DNA from: Spirochaetota bacterium
GTDB lineage: Bacteria; Spirochaetota; UBA4802; UBA5368
DNA length: 34,841 nucleotides
Direction: 5' to 3'
NCBI GenBank assembly: GCA_035477215.1
Contig: DATIKU010000060.1
Span: 1 to 34,841, forward strand
Shown here: one piece after another, positions 1 to 8,273 of the stretch
Layout of the letters: each line of letters starts with the position of its first letter
Numbering within the stretch: position 1 is the stretch's first letter
Notes under the pieces: generated by a model
The model's input: only the letters and a program-made list of their open reading frames with translations
Told to the model about the DNA's origin: nothing
Database searches by the model: none
Program-made: the position numbers and the translations under genes

Positions 1-48
1 TAACACGCATTGAAATCCATTGTCGTTGAAGCTAGATGGCGATTTTCT

Positions 49-348
49 TCAGTAGCCTTGCTGGATGGAAACCATATCCATATACTCGAGAAGTCCTTCC
101 TTGTGCAATAAAAGCTTATTGCAATCTTCCAATGATATACCATCGAATTTCTCTCCATCAATCCTGCTTTTCCCATGGAACCATTCCATTAATTTTTTGG
201 GGTCATCTATGCTCTTAATTGACTGAACCAAATCATTACCGAGATTATTCCCGTCCTCAATCGCGGCCGCTGTCACATAGTCAACAAAGTTCGCCACATT
301 ATACCCCATATAGCATACCACCAATATTGCACATGACGCAATCACCAT
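49..348 (-). CDS. Hypothetical small protein with N-terminal membrane segment
   Basis: A 99-codon open frame that I do not recognise. Residues 1-25 are hydrophobic (MVIASCAILVVCYMGYNV at the start) and could be a signal anchor. The remainder is charged and probably helical, with repeated Asp, Glu and Lys. No clear Shine-Dalgarno sequence lies in front of the ATG at 348, and an in-frame stop occurs seven codons upstream, so this is the only ATG start near the 5' end. The region is visibly AT-richer than the rest of the window, like the pseudogene fragment beside it, which hints at a decaying or foreign island. It could be a real membrane-anchored protein or a chance frame; no function can be assigned. 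Confidence 0.4.
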   Translation of the reverse strand: MVIASCAILVVCYMGYNVANFVDYVTAAAIEDGNNLGNDLVQSIKSIDDPKKLMEWFHGKSRIDGEKFDGISLEDCNKLLLHKEGLLEYMDMVSIQQGY

Positions 349-405
349 GCGAGTTTCTGAAATTTGTCAATTCATTTATTTTCTTTTTGCCCACCTTTTT
401 AGACA

Positions 406-615
406 TTGAAGTGTGATAAGTTCAGTTTAGATTCGACCCATACGCTGACTCGACCTGGAGGGTATCGATGGCTTTTCGATCACGGAACGCGCACCGGCGA
501 CGACTGGCGCCTTGTGGGCGACGCCGCCGCCCATGTGGACCCGCCCTCTGCCGTTTTCGGTACCGAGATGTGCGGCGCACTGCTATATGCCCATTTCGCG
601 GGCGACTGCGCCTGA
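406..615 (+). pseudogene. Remnant of an FAD-dependent oxidoreductase (C-terminal part)
   Basis: The translated frame contains WRLVGDAAAHVDPPSAVFGT followed by an Ala/Leu-rich helix. This resembles the GDAAxxxDPxxxxG motif that binds the FAD ribityl chain in geranylgeranyl-reductase and halogenase-type flavoproteins. Family members are normally 350-450 residues; here only about 50 related residues remain. There is no N-terminal Rossmann motif upstream, and the 5' part of the frame (residues 1-17) looks unrelated. Base composition rises sharply where the similarity begins (around 450). I infer a truncated gene left by a deletion. A short functional peptide is unlikely. Confidence 0.5.
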
Positions 616-679
616 ACGGATGTCATCATCACCTTCTATTTTTTTAGGAAATGATTCAATTATCTAACCGATACCCCGG

Positions 680-685
680 TATAAT
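680..685 (+). promoter_or_regulatory. Possible -10 box upstream of rpmB
   Basis: A perfect TATAAT lies 165 bases before the rpmB start, inside a small inverted repeat (ATACC/GGTAT flanked by ACCGAT/ATCGGT). No good -35 hexamer sits 16-18 bases upstream; the nearest candidates are weak. The stretch 616-849 holds no other recognisable element. Confidence 0.3.
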
Positions 686-849
686 CGGTGGTGTTTGGAG
701 AGAACACGGAGTTCGAAAAAAGGGAAGTTCCCCGCCGGAGGTGTTCGGCTTCGCTCGGTCGAAAATTTTTGTCCTGAAACGGTAAAATTGTTGCAAAATT
801 ACCCTCCGTCAACTAAGTGTGGCTATCACTTTTTCTGATGGAGAATCTC

Positions 850-1038
850 ATGGCCAAATGCGAAGTATGCGGGAAATCGGTCCTGTTCGGAAACAGCGTA
901 AGCCATTCCAATAAAAAGACCCTGAAAACTTGGAAACCCAACGTCAAGCGGCTGCGCGTGATGGAAAAAGGCCGGGTGATGCGCAAATATGTCTGCACCC
1001 GCTGCATACGTTCCGGAATGGTAACGAAGGCGAGTTAA
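850..1038 (+). CDS. rpmB: 50S ribosomal protein L28
   Basis: A 62-residue basic protein of the large ribosomal subunit. It begins MAKCEVCGKSVLFGNSVSHS and has the L28 core (SNKKTLKTWKPNVKRLRV) around residues 20-37. Two CxxC pairs, C4/C7 and C50/C53 (CTRC), form the zinc-ribbon seen in Cys-containing L28 proteins. The ATG at 850 is chosen over an upstream in-frame ATG at 817 because GGAG lies six bases in front of it and family members start with MA(K/R)xC. It stands alone as a transcription unit and is followed by a hairpin terminator at 1081. Its length is normal for the family (60-78 residues). Confidence 0.95.
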   Translation: MAKCEVCGKSVLFGNSVSHSNKKTLKTWKPNVKRLRVMEKGRVMRKYVCTRCIRSGMVTKAS

Positions 1039-1052
1039 CCGCCGCTGCATCA

Positions 1053-1072
1053 CCGGCGCCGCGCGGCGCCGG
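1053..1072. repeat. Perfect 8-bp GC palindrome after rpmB
   Basis: CCGGCGCC and GGCGCCGG are perfect inverted arms separated by GCGC, just after the rpmB stop codon and before the terminator hairpin. It could stabilise the 3' end of the mRNA. No poly-T follows it directly. Confidence 0.5.
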
Positions 1073-1080
1073 AACGCTAT

Positions 1081-1108
1081 GAAAAGCCCGAAAGGGCTTT
1101 TCGTGTTT
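1081..1108 (+). terminator. Intrinsic terminator, probably bidirectional
   Basis: A nine-base perfect stem GAAAAGCCC/GGGCTTTTC with a GAAA tetraloop, followed by GTGTTT on the plus strand. The A-rich 5' arm supplies a T-run on the minus strand too, so it can end both rpmB and the convergent sppA-Yip1 transcript whose last gene stops at 1159. Confidence 0.75.
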
Positions 1109-1158
1109 CAGGCCACGGCTTCCCCGATCCCCCGTCGCGCCATCAGGAAACGCACTTT

Positions 1159-1758
1159 TTACGCGTTAAAATAGCCGAAAATCGATATCACGGTCAGCAC
1201 CATCGCAAAAAAGGCGACGCCCCCCACCAGGGCGAAGGGGATAAAGAATACCGCTGCCGCACGGTTCAGCGTGGCGGAGTGCATTTCGGATATCCCCTGT
1301 ATAACGATGGCGGCCGACCATGCGAAGAGCGCCATGGAGAAGAGCACGTAAAAGAACACCGGCGCGAAGTTGAAGACGCTGAAGATCAGTATCGCCGGAA
1401 GCAGCAACACCCTGGGAAAGAGCGCGTAGTTCATGATGTTGATGACGTTCTTTATATTACCCTGGTAGCCCATCACCTGCCCGGCCGTATCGATAAGACT
1501 TCCGATCAGGATATTTTGAAACACCAGCAGGATAAAGAACAGAATCCAGCCGTAGGTGATCTTGGTGTAGAAAAACGGCGTTTGCGAGCCCAGGAGCGAA
1601 AGCGCGAGGATTTCCATGATGGATACGCACGCCGGGACTACAAAGCCGAGGGGCAGCGACTTCGATTCGCGCATGAGCGCCGCGGCGAGTTTTCCCGGAT
1701 CGGTGAAGACCATATAAAAATAGTCCACCCATACGAGCGATTTCAGGAATTCCTTCAT
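1159..1758 (-). CDS. Yip1-family integral membrane protein
   Basis: A 199-residue polytopic membrane protein of the Yip1 domain type. About five hydrophobic segments are visible: near residues 35-60, 70-95, 108-130, 133-155 and 167-195. The loop DTAGQVMGYQGNIKNVINIMNYALFPRVLL, around residues 88-117, is the conserved GxxxxxxxxxxxxYAxxP type of the family. The start codon overlaps the sppA stop by four bases (ATGA), so the two proteins are translated in tandem. Bacterial Yip1-domain proteins have no settled function; a role in membrane or envelope homeostasis next to a membrane protease is an inference from position only. Confidence 0.75.
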   Translation of the reverse strand: MKEFLKSLVWVDYFYMVFTDPGKLAAALMRESKSLPLGFVVPACVSIMEILALSLLGSQTPFFYTKITYGWILFFILLVFQNILIGSLIDTAGQVMGYQGNIKNVINIMNYALFPRVLLLPAILIFSVFNFAPVFFYVLFSMALFAWSAAIVIQGISEMHSATLNRAAAVFFIPFALVGGVAFFAMVLTVISIFGYFNA

Positions 1759-2708
1759 GGCTGGTACCTGTATTCAACGGCCGGCAGGTTTGAGAGGAAC
1801 TGCCGGTCCACGCGTATGTCGATCGGTCCCCTGGCGCCCTGGAGCGTCATGAGGAGTCGTTCTATCGGATTGGTCACCTCGTCGTACACGGGTGCGTCTT
1901 CGGGCAGCTTGGCCAGAGCGCGGGCCTTGGCAAGCGCGGTTTCGAAGGACCCCAGCTCGTCCACGAGCCTGTGTCTGAGCGCGGTTTCGCCGCTCATTAC
2001 ACGCCCGTCCGCGACTGGTTCTATTTCCGGAATCGGTATGTTTCTTCCCAGCGAAACATCCGCCAGAAATTTTTTATACGATGAATCGATGATCTCCTGT
2101 ATCAGCTCGCGCTCCTCCTGGCTGATGTCGCGGTATGCGGAGAGCAGGTCCTTGTATCGTCCGCTCTTGATGACGTTCATTCGGATGCCGAGCTTCTCGA
2201 ACAGGCCTTTCAGATTGGGCGATACCGCTATGACGCCGATCGACCCGGTGATTGAACCGTGATTGGCGAGGATGTAGTTGCATGCCGAAGCGACGTAGTA
2301 ACCGCCCGAGGCGGCCAGCTCGCCCATCGACGCGACCACCATGATGTTTTCCTTGCGGAGGCGCATGATCTTGTCGAAAATCTCCTGCGTGGCCGCGACG
2401 GTGCCCCCCGGCGAGTTGATGCGCACAACCACGGCCTTTATGCGTTTGTCGCGCAAAAGGTCATCGAGACGCTGCACGATGGCATCTGAGCCGTATGCCA
2501 TGCCCAGCGGACCGCCTCCGGAGGCGTCGATGGCGATTGGTCCGTATATTCGGACGATGCCGACACCGGGCCCGGTATCGGGCGAGCGCAGGCGGTAGGC
2601 ATCGCGACCGGTCCCCTGCATGGTAATGCTGATGTCGATGATCGCAAGCACTGATGAAAGCACGAGCAGTATGAGGATGGAAACGACTATCTTCCTGTTC
2701 TTGTCCAT
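1755..2708 (-). CDS. sppA: Signal peptide peptidase SppA, S49 family serine protease
   Basis: This 317-residue enzyme degrades cleaved signal peptides in the cytoplasmic membrane. An N-terminal membrane anchor spans residues 6-26, followed by an extracytoplasmic protease domain. The S49 signature is clear: VVVRINSPGG at about 94-102, the nucleophile Ser134 in AASGGYYVA, and the general base Lys186 in KSGRYKD. The 52-residue Ser-to-Lys spacing equals that of the Bacillus subtilis enzyme (Ser147/Lys199). GSITGSIGVI at 151-160 is also typical. The length matches the short, single-domain type rather than the 618-residue E. coli protein. It is first in a two-gene operon with the Yip1 protein. An AAAGGA sits close to the ATG. 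Confidence 0.93.
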   Translation of the reverse strand: MDKNRKIVVSILILLVLSSVLAIIDISITMQGTGRDAYRLRSPDTGPGVGIVRIYGPIAIDASGGGPLGMAYGSDAIVQRLDDLLRDKRIKAVVVRINSPGGTVAATQEIFDKIMRLRKENIMVVASMGELAASGGYYVASACNYILANHGSITGSIGVIAVSPNLKGLFEKLGIRMNVIKSGRYKDLLSAYRDISQEERELIQEIIDSSYKKFLADVSLGRNIPIPEIEPVADGRVMSGETALRHRLVDELGSFETALAKARALAKLPEDAPVYDEVTNPIERLLMTLQGARGPIDIRVDRQFLSNLPAVEYRYQP

Positions 2709-2870
2709 TATCCTTTATCTTTTCCGGTAGTGGGATGGCGCGTCGGGCGTCAGCGTATTAAGCCTACCGACTCGGGTGGTTTTTGCAAGAATTATTTGCC
2801 ACCTAATTAGTATTGACACGTTTTAAAATCGATAGGCAACTGTATCTGTCGCACCACAGGAGCACAGGCC

Positions 2871-2906
2871 GTGCCCGCCCGCGGTGACGCCGCCTTGGGC
2901 GGGCAC
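2871..2906. repeat. Long GC-rich hairpin between sppA and the amidohydrolase
   Basis: GTGCCCGCCC (2871-2880) pairs perfectly with GGGCGGGCAC (2897-2906). The loop holds a second nested stem, GCGG/CCGC (2881-2884 with 2890-2893), giving a nearly continuous 14-bp stem with a CTT bulge. No T-tract follows on either strand, so it is not a classical terminator. It lies in the divergent intergenic region and could be a REP-like element or a leader structure of the plus-strand gene. Confidence 0.6.
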
Positions 2907-2950
2907 GAGCGGGCGGGAGATTCCCCCAGCGCCATTATGAAGAGGTCAGC

Positions 2951-3778
2951 GTGAAAAAACTTCCCGCCACCATCGTCGATTTTCACGTGCATCTTTTTCC
3001 CGACAGGCTCTTCGAGAAAATATGGAACTATTTCGGCAAGGACTACGGCTGGGACGTTCGGCACCGCCTGTATTACCGAGAGAGCGTCGAATACCTCCGC
3101 GAGCGCGGCGTGGGGCCCATCGTTTATTCCAATTACGCGCACCGCGAGGGGGTCGCCCGCTCGCTCAACGAGTGGAACCATGAAGTACTCAACGAAATCC
3201 CCGATCTCTACTGCTTCGCCGCGTATCATCCAGGCGATTACGACGCGCTCGATATCGCGCGACACGCGCTCGACCATCCCCGCGTGCTCGGATTCAAACT
3301 CCAGCTCCTCGTCCAGCGCTTCCATCCTCACGACGAGCGCCTGTTCCCGATGTACGAACTCGTTATGGAGCGCGGGAAGCGACTGCTCTTCCACGTCGGC
3401 ACCGGCCCCGTCGGCAACGAGTTCGTCGGTTACGATCACTTCGTCCGGCTCCTCGACCGGTATCCGAGCCTGCCGGCGAATGTTGCGCACATGGGCGCGC
3501 TTGAATTCAGCGAGTTTTTCGGGCTCCTCGACGCGCATCCCCTGCTCTATTTCGACACGTCCTTCGCGTTTCTGCCGGGTCTGCCGGTCCGCTTCGACCT
3601 GGGGAACGACGTGCTCGAGCGGTACAGGGACCGAATCCTATACGGCTCGGACTTCCCCAACATCATTTTTCCGCGTGAAGACGAGATCGACTGTCTCCTC
3701 GGCCTTGATCTTTCGCAGGAGTTCTATGATGCCGTCTTTCTCAAAAACGGCATGCGCATCATTCGTGGGGAGGTCTGA
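2951..3778 (+). CDS. Amidohydrolase-family metal-dependent hydrolase (COG2159-like)
   Basis: A 275-residue TIM-barrel amidohydrolase of the small decarboxylase/hydrolase type. Candidate metal and catalytic residues are in order: H12 and H14 (DFHVHLFP), K116 (GFKLQ), H148 (LLFHVGTG), H180 (VAHMG) and D234 (LYGSDFPN). The C-terminal YGSDFP motif is typical of COG2159 members. Translation starts at GTG 2951, with GAGG about five to seven bases upstream. The substrate cannot be told from sequence; relatives include decarboxylases of aromatic acids and uncharacterised lactone or amide hydrolases. It is a single gene, divergent from sppA and followed by a 351-base gap that carries a palindromic repeat. 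Confidence 0.8.
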   Translation: MKKLPATIVDFHVHLFPDRLFEKIWNYFGKDYGWDVRHRLYYRESVEYLRERGVGPIVYSNYAHREGVARSLNEWNHEVLNEIPDLYCFAAYHPGDYDALDIARHALDHPRVLGFKLQLLVQRFHPHDERLFPMYELVMERGKRLLFHVGTGPVGNEFVGYDHFVRLLDRYPSLPANVAHMGALEFSEFFGLLDAHPLLYFDTSFAFLPGLPVRFDLGNDVLERYRDRILYGSDFPNIIFPREDEIDCLLGLDLSQEFYDAVFLKNGMRIIRGEV

Positions 3779-3881
3779 AGCATATATGGAAGACCGCTGC
3801 GCGACCGGAAAACAGTCATCCAATTTTCGGCGGAGAGTGATGCATTGCTCTTGCGTGTGTATTGAATTTCTTGTAAAATTC

Positions 3882-3993
3882 TGTCATTGCGAGCCCCGGT
3901 CTTTCCGGGGCGTGGGGATCTCTTTTTATTTCAAGCTATATGGATTACCTTCCCGCCTTTTGAGATCGCGGCGTCGCTACGCTCTTCGCGATA
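3882..3993. repeat. Dispersed palindromic (MITE-like) element, copy A
   Basis: The element begins TGTCATTGCGAGCCCCGG and contains an internal CCCCGG/CCGGGG hairpin. It continues to CCTTTTGAGATCGCG and ends near CTTCGCGATA. The first 41 bases match the element at 33481 at about 36 positions, and the CCTTTTGAGATCGC block is identical. The right terminus has diverged from the expected CTCGCGATGACA. No coding capacity. The rest of the 3779-4129 gap shows only a short GC hairpin near 4026-4038 and no recognisable gene. Confidence 0.7.
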
Positions 3994-4129
3994 CCGGTTT
4001 TCGGCCCGGAATTAAATCCACACTCCCGCCCTCCGGGCGTCCTTTTCCAAGAAATGTTTGCTTTTCCGGCTATGATTTGAAAAAGTGCCATAGCGCTTCA
4101 ACCTTAAGCGTAACGGCGGTATCAGACTG

Positions 4130-5767
4130 ATGAAAAGAATCGAAACGGAAGCGATCGTCATTGGCGGGGGGGCCACCGGGGCGGGAACGCTCCGCGACCT
4201 GACGCTGCGCGGCGTTCGCGCCGTCCTTATAGAAAAGAGCGACATGGCCTCGGGAACCACGGGCCGCAATCACGGTCTGCTGCACTCGGGCGCGCGGTAC
4301 GCGGTCAACGACCTGGAATCGGCGCGCGAGTGCATCCGCGAAAATAAAATCTTGAAGAAGATCGCGCGTCACTGCATCGAGGACACCGGCGGTCTTTTCG
4401 TCACGCTCCCTGAGGATGACCCCTCGTATCACGGCAAGCTGATCGAACACTGTAAATACGCGGGGATCCGCTGCGAGGAGATAAGCGTACAGGAGGCCCT
4501 GCGTATCGAGCCCAACCTCAACCCGAACATCCTCGCCGCGCTCCGTGTCCCCGACGGCACCATCGATCCCTTCCGGCTCACGTCGGCCAACGTGCTCGAC
4601 GCTCAGGAGCGCGGCGCCATTGTCCTCACCCACACCGGGGTGAGCGGTGTCATTCGCGAGGGCGATCGTGCCACCGGCGTCAACTGCCGTGACCGGAGGA
4701 CCGGCGAGGAGTTTGAGGTGTTCGGCGGTATCATCGTGAACGCCTCGGGCGTCTGGGGGCAGGAGCTCTGCGCCTCGGCCGGTATCGCGCTGCGGATGTT
4801 CCCCTCCAAGGGCTCAATGGTCATCATCGATTACCGCATCAATAACGTCGTTGTCAACCGCTGCCGCGTACCCTCCGACGGCGACATCGTCGTCCCCGGC
4901 GACACTGTCTCGCTCATCGGCACCACGTCCAAGAAAGTGGACTACGATAAAATCGACGAGATCACCGTCGACCAGGATGAAATCGCCACGCTCCTGGAAA
5001 GCGGCGAGAAGCTCATCCCGAACGTGTCGAGAACGAGGGTGCTGCGCGCATATTGCGGCGTGCGCCCGCTCATCGCCGTATCGGGCGAGATGGACGGACG
5101 CGAGATAAGCCGCGGGATCGTGCTCATCGACCACGAGAAACGCGATTCCGTGGGCGGGTTCATCACCATAGCCGGCGGCAAGCTCATGACCTACCGCCTG
5201 ATGGCGGAGATGGCCGCAGACCTTGCGTGCGCCAAGCTGAATTTAAAAAAGAGGTGCCGCACCCGGACAACGGCGCTGCCCGGCTCCGAGCGAAAACTGG
5301 ACCAGGCGAAATCGGTGAAGTTCTTCACCGGTATTCCCAACTCGGTGGTCGGCTCGACCCTGTACCGCCACGGGCAACGCATACGGAACATCCTCCACCG
5401 CGATAAGCGCAACTACGGCCTCATCTGCGAATGCGAGATGGTCACAGAGGGCGAAATCGAATACGCCCTTAAAAAGCTTAATGCTAAAGATATAGTCGAT
5501 TTGCGGCGCAGAACGCGCATCGGCATGGGCCCCTGCCAGGGCCAGCTCTGCGCCTACCGCGCGGCCGGACTCTTCGTAAAATACGACTCGGCAACGTCGA
5601 CCGAATCGAACAAAATGCTCGTCGATTTTCTGGAGGAGCGCTGGAAGGGGATCAAACCGGTGCTGTGGGGAGACGCCCTGCGCTCGGTTGAGTTCTGCTA
5701 CTGGATATATCAGGGGCTCTTCGGTCTCGGCGATGTCAAGTTTCCGGAAGAGGGTGAGGACAGGTGA
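4130..5767 (+). CDS. glpA: Anaerobic glycerol-3-phosphate dehydrogenase subunit A
   Basis: The 545-residue catalytic flavoprotein oxidises sn-glycerol-3-phosphate to dihydroxyacetone phosphate and passes electrons through GlpB/GlpC to the quinone pool (family knowledge). The FAD-binding motif IGGGATGAGTLRDLTLRG covers residues 11-28. SGTTGRNHGLLHSGARYAVN follows at 41-60, the DAO-fold signature of GlpA/GlpD. The C-terminal region (about 425-475) carries a BFD-like [2Fe-2S] domain with Cys residues in ICECEM and GPCQGQLC, which separates GlpA from aerobic GlpD. Length agrees with E. coli GlpA (542). It is first of a three-gene operon; its stop overlaps the GTG start of glpB. The ribosome-binding site is weak. 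Confidence 0.95.
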   Translation: MKRIETEAIVIGGGATGAGTLRDLTLRGVRAVLIEKSDMASGTTGRNHGLLHSGARYAVNDLESARECIRENKILKKIARHCIEDTGGLFVTLPEDDPSYHGKLIEHCKYAGIRCEEISVQEALRIEPNLNPNILAALRVPDGTIDPFRLTSANVLDAQERGAIVLTHTGVSGVIREGDRATGVNCRDRRTGEEFEVFGGIIVNASGVWGQELCASAGIALRMFPSKGSMVIIDYRINNVVVNRCRVPSDGDIVVPGDTVSLIGTTSKKVDYDKIDEITVDQDEIATLLESGEKLIPNVSRTRVLRAYCGVRPLIAVSGEMDGREISRGIVLIDHEKRDSVGGFITIAGGKLMTYRLMAEMAADLACAKLNLKKRCRTRTTALPGSERKLDQAKSVKFFTGIPNSVVGSTLYRHGQRIRNILHRDKRNYGLICECEMVTEGEIEYALKKLNAKDIVDLRRRTRIGMGPCQGQLCAYRAAGLFVKYDSATSTESNKMLVDFLEERWKGIKPVLWGDALRSVEFCYWIYQGLFGLGDVKFPEEGEDR

Positions 5768-7050
5768 GGTACGACTGCGTAATAATAGGCGGCGGGCTTT
5801 CGGGCATCACCTGCGGAATCCGGCTTGCGGAAAAGGGCGCGAGCTGCGCCGTTATATCCACGGGCATGAGCGCCCTGCACTTCTCGTCGGGCTCCATCGA
5901 CCTTTTCGGCCACGAAGGAGAAGGGAAGACGGTGTTCCGCCCCTTCGAATTCCTGGACGATTTCATCGGTTCCAACCCGCTCCATCCCTACGCCCGCTGC
6001 GGGTCATCGCAAATACGCGAGGCGCTCTTTTATTTCAGGGACCAGCTCGGCCGGGAAGACATCGACCTCTACAATAACGACGATGCCAACCACTTCCACG
6101 TCACCACGCTGGGCACGCTCAAACCCACGTTTTTTTCGCAGCGAAGCGTTTTCAACGAGAAGATACGCCAGGCCTTCGAGAAGAAATCGAAGATCGCGGC
6201 GCTCAATTTCGAAGGCTACCGCGACTTTTACCCGGAGCTCGCCGTCATCAACCTCAAACGCAATATTCTGTTCAGAAACATCGAGATTATCTCCGGAAAA
6301 ATCCTGTATCCGGACTACGGAGACCCCCGGCGCAATCCATTCGAATACCGCTCGATCGACATCGCCCGCATATTCGACACCGAGCGCTACCTGGAGGACC
6401 TCGCCGCGCAGATCCGCGCCGCCGCCGGCGACGCGGCCTTCGCCGCTATGCCGGCCTTCCTCGGCATTACCAATTTCAAGCGGCACCACCAGCTGCTGCA
6501 GCAGTTAACGGGGCTGCTCATCTACGAGATTCCCACGCTTCCGCCGTCAATTCTCGGAATGCGCATCGACAACGCGCTCAAGTCTCGCTTCGCCGCGCTC
6601 GGCGGCGTATACATCGCGGGTGATACCGTTAAGAGCGGAACGATCTCCGGAGGAAGACTCGAGTCCGTTTACACGGAAAACGGCGGCGCCTCCGCCCTTG
6701 GCGCCGGAAACTTTGTACTGGCGAGCGGCAGTTTCTTCAGCGGCGGACTGGTGAGCGAATTCAGCCGTGTGCGCGAGCCCGTTTTCGGCCTTCGGGTGCA
6801 CAGCGACGCCGAGCGCTCGAGGTGGTACGCGCCGGAGTTCTTCCCCCGGGACGGACATCCCTTCCTCGAATACGGCGTCGAGACCGACGAGCGTCTCAAC
6901 CCGCTCACCGACGACGGGCAGAGGATCGCAAACCTCTACTGCATCGGGGCGCTTCTCCCTCACTACAACCCGATTCGCGAGGGCTCGGGCGGCGGCGTCG
7001 CCGTGTCCACCGGCTACCGCGCCGCCGAGCTCATTCTCGCAGGAAATTGA
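5764..7050 (+). CDS. glpB: Anaerobic glycerol-3-phosphate dehydrogenase subunit B
   Basis: A 428-residue flavoprotein with an N-terminal FAD-binding motif (CVIIGGGLSGITCGIRLAEKG, starting at residue 5) and a C-terminal GGGVAVSTGYRAAELIL that closes the FAD fold. GlpB is the membrane-associated flavoprotein subunit that links GlpA to GlpC. Residues such as FSSGSIDLFG near 40-49 are characteristic of GlpB. Translation starts at GTG 5764, overlapping the glpA stop codon by three bases, so coupling is expected. Length compares with 419 in E. coli. glpC follows six bases later. Its identity rests on both family motifs and the strict glpABC order. Confidence 0.94.
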   Translation: MRYDCVIIGGGLSGITCGIRLAEKGASCAVISTGMSALHFSSGSIDLFGHEGEGKTVFRPFEFLDDFIGSNPLHPYARCGSSQIREALFYFRDQLGREDIDLYNNDDANHFHVTTLGTLKPTFFSQRSVFNEKIRQAFEKKSKIAALNFEGYRDFYPELAVINLKRNILFRNIEIISGKILYPDYGDPRRNPFEYRSIDIARIFDTERYLEDLAAQIRAAAGDAAFAAMPAFLGITNFKRHHQLLQQLTGLLIYEIPTLPPSILGMRIDNALKSRFAALGGVYIAGDTVKSGTISGGRLESVYTENGGASALGAGNFVLASGSFFSGGLVSEFSRVREPVFGLRVHSDAERSRWYAPEFFPRDGHPFLEYGVETDERLNPLTDDGQRIANLYCIGALLPHYNPIREGSGGGVAVSTGYRAAELILAGN

Positions 7051-7056
7051 CAGCCC

Positions 7057-8265
7057 ATGATCAAACTGGAAAATATAAGCTTCGACCATTGCATCAAGTG
7101 CACCGTGTGCACCATCTACTGCCCGGTTGCCAGGGCCACGCACCACTTCCCCGGCCCCAAGCAGTCGGGCCCCGACACGGAGCGTCTGCGCATAAAGAAC
7201 CCCGAGCTCCTCGACGACTCGCTGAAGTACTGCACCAACTGCAAGCGCTGCGAGATCGCCTGCCCGTCGAACGTCAAGATCGCCGACATCATCCAGAGCT
7301 CGAAATGGCGCTATTTCAAGAACGTATTCCGCGTGCGCGATTTTTTCCTGGCCCGCACCGACCTCATGGGAAGTGTCGCCACGCGCGTGAGCTACCTGGT
7401 GAACTTTTTTATTAAACTCTTCCCGGTGAAATTCTTCCTCGACCGTTTCATGAAGATACCGTCCGAGCGACGCTTCCCCAAATACGCACAGGGGACCTTT
7501 CTGTCATGGTATAACAAGCACCGGAAGGAGCAGGAGGCGTTCGCCGAAAAGGCCGTTTATTTCCATGGCTGCTACGTCAACTACAACAACCACGACCTGG
7601 GAAAGGACGTTTTGACGGTGCTGAACGCAATTAATGTCGGCGTGATCGTTACCGACGAAAAGTGTTGCGGCGTGCCGCTCATCGCAAACGGCTACATCGA
7701 CAAGGCGAGGAAAAACGCCCTCTTCAATATCCACTCGCTCGAGAAGTCGGCGTCCGCAATCGGCGCGCGCATCGTCTCGGCATCGTCAAGCTGCTCGTTC
7801 GCTCTGAAGCACGAGTACCCGAACCTCCTCGAGATCGACAACTCGGCGATCCTCGACGACCTCGACTACATCACGAGGTTTATCCACGAGCGCTTTGAAA
7901 ATGGGAACGTTCCCGCCATGAAACCGGTGCCGGTCAGGGCGGCCTATCACTCACCCTGCCACCTCGAGCGGATGGGGGGCGTGATGAATACCATCGAAGT
8001 GCTTAAAAAAATACCCGGGCTGGATCTCACAATACTGCATTCCGAGTGCTGCGGAATCGCCGGCACCTATGGCTTCAAGAAGGAATACTACAAGGTCGCG
8101 CAGAAGGTCGGCGCCGAGCTCTTCAAGAGGATCGAGCGTGTGAACCCCGAGATCGTCATCACCGACTGCGAGACCTGCAAGTGGCAGATCGAGATGAGCA
8201 CCCCCTACCGCGTCGAGCACCCGGTGACCGTTCTCGCGCGCGCCATCGACGGAAAGAAGCTTTAG
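7057..8265 (+). CDS. glpC: Anaerobic glycerol-3-phosphate dehydrogenase subunit C (iron-sulfur)
   Basis: A 402-residue iron-sulfur protein that anchors the GlpAB dimer to the membrane and hands electrons to menaquinone. Two [4Fe-4S] ferredoxin motifs are seen: C12-C15-C18-C22 and C59-C62-C65-C69, both CxxCxxCxxxCP. Two CCG domains follow, with HGCYVNYNN...CCGVPL and SPCHLERMG...CCGIAGTYGF, the latter near residues 305-350. These CCG domains are shared with heterodisulfide reductase subunit B and bind non-cubane or further iron-sulfur clusters. Length equals E. coli GlpC (396). It ends the operon and converges with hemW, only eight bases away. No glycerol kinase, facilitator or glpT lies nearby. 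Confidence 0.95.
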   Translation: MIKLENISFDHCIKCTVCTIYCPVARATHHFPGPKQSGPDTERLRIKNPELLDDSLKYCTNCKRCEIACPSNVKIADIIQSSKWRYFKNVFRVRDFFLARTDLMGSVATRVSYLVNFFIKLFPVKFFLDRFMKIPSERRFPKYAQGTFLSWYNKHRKEQEAFAEKAVYFHGCYVNYNNHDLGKDVLTVLNAINVGVIVTDEKCCGVPLIANGYIDKARKNALFNIHSLEKSASAIGARIVSASSSCSFALKHEYPNLLEIDNSAILDDLDYITRFIHERFENGNVPAMKPVPVRAAYHSPCHLERMGGVMNTIEVLKKIPGLDLTILHSECCGIAGTYGFKKEYYKVAQKVGAELFKRIERVNPEIVITDCETCKWQIEMSTPYRVEHPVTVLARAIDGKKL

Positions 8266-8273
8266 CGTTCGCC

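Noticed and set aside
1279-2262. Long plus-strand frame opposite the Yip1 and sppA genes
   Set aside because: Low-complexity, Arg/Ser-rich product without family motifs, on the antisense of two clear genes; a shadow.
2783-2803. Sigma-54-like TGGCAAATAATTCTTGCAA on the minus strand before sppA
   Set aside because: It looks like -24/-12 boxes, but GG and GC are separated by 12 bases rather than 10, so the helical phase is wrong.
2813-2846. Perfect TTGACA upstream of the amidohydrolase
   Set aside because: No acceptable -10 hexamer at 15-19 bases downstream.
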